A stretch of DNA of 5,956 nt from Bacillota bacterium (lineage in GTDB: Bacteria; Bacillota; Clostridia; Lachnospirales; Bianqueaceae), in contig JAFUJY010000197.1 of the NCBI GenBank assembly GCA_017467985.1, positions 1 through 5,956 of the forward strand, given 5' to 3'. Below are positions 5,884 through 5,956 of the stretch, one piece after another. Each line of letters starts with the position of its first letter. Positions within the stretch are counted from its first letter, which is position 1. The translations under genes and the position numbers were made by a program. The notes under the pieces were generated by a model that worked only from the letters and a program-made list of their open reading frames with translations, made no database searches and was not told where the DNA came from.

Positions 5884-5956
5884 GTACCAAATATGTCTTT
5901 GCAAATCTGATAAATCAGAGCTGCAAAGGTGATCAGCATAGTGAGAAGCAAAAAAA
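5874..5956 (-). CDS. Small hydrophobic holin-like toxin, 5' end missing
   Basis: The frame enters from the right edge with no upstream stop and ends with TAA at 5876-5874. The 26 visible residues begin FLLLTMLITFAALIYQ, a membrane segment, and end with ICKDIFGTKK, a short charged tail with a C-terminal di-lysine. This matches the build of the putative holin-like / TxpA-type toxins of Bacillota, which are usually 30-60 residues and act by disturbing the cell membrane. The best support is the context: a stop inside a terminator stem, and an antisense RNA gene with a strong promoter overlapping the 3' end. The missing N-terminus would normally add a few residues and the start. An internal ATG at 5939 would give only 21 residues and is less likely. 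Not recognised to gene-name level. Confidence 0.6.
   Translation of the reverse strand, partial: FLLLTMLITFAALIYQICKDIFGTKK
5897..5928. repeat. Imperfect 32-base palindrome within the toxin frame
   Basis: CTTTGCA (5897-5903) and TCTGAT (5906-5911) pair with ATCAGA (5914-5919) and TGCAAAG (5922-5928), separated by one 2x2 mismatch and a two-base centre. It could fold as an mRNA hairpin, or be a protein site. Thirteen paired positions within coding sequence are more than expected from a short frame. Confidence 0.7.

Noticed and set aside
1..5956. CRISPR array, tRNA, rRNA, insertion sequence or riboswitch
   Set aside because: No spaced repeat series, transposase frame, tRNA-like fold or known leader motif was seen; non-coding space is limited to short gaps and the last 270 bases.

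Overview
The window looks like chromosomal DNA of a low-to-mid GC Gram-positive anaerobe (Bacillota, probably class Clostridia). The grounds are near-consensus AGGAGG-type Shine-Dalgarno sites before the genes, strong sigma-A-type promoters, a YuiD-like divergent PAP2 protein, and a holin-like type I toxin-antitoxin locus of a kind common in Clostridia. This placement comes from gene content and signals only; no species is claimed.

Layout: nearly all of the window is one leftward (minus-strand) run of four genes. From right to left in transcription order they are a GH38 alpha-mannosidase (5688-3250), a GH42 beta-galactosidase (3176-1194), a small divergent-PAP2 membrane protein (1192-725, TTG start, 1 base after the GH42 stop) and a PHP-domain metallo-phosphoesterase (704 to the left edge, incomplete). 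GH38 has an extended -10 promoter overlapped by a perfect 7-3-7 palindrome. GH42 has its own near-perfect promoter in the 73-base gap after GH38. The three distal genes are tightly packed and probably share that transcript.

The two glycosidases lack signal peptides, so they should act in the cytoplasm on imported oligosaccharides that carry terminal alpha-mannose and beta-galactose. No transporter or regulator is in view. The PHP and PAP2-like proteins suggest a phosphoester step or a membrane role, but the sequence does not fix one.

The right-hand 270 bases hold the control region of the operon and, back to back with it, the 3' half of a type I toxin-antitoxin locus. A truncated hydrophobic toxin peptide is on the minus strand (from the right edge to 5874). 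A rightward antisense RNA of about 90 nt (about 5792-5883), with its own strong promoter and intrinsic terminator, overlaps the toxin stop codon and 3' UTR.

The left edge carries an exact 39-base copy of sequence found 192 bases inside the PHP gene. It replaces the expected C-terminal PHP motif and is best explained as an assembly artefact or, less likely, an in-frame tandem duplication. Treat the last codons of the PHP reading frame as unreliable.
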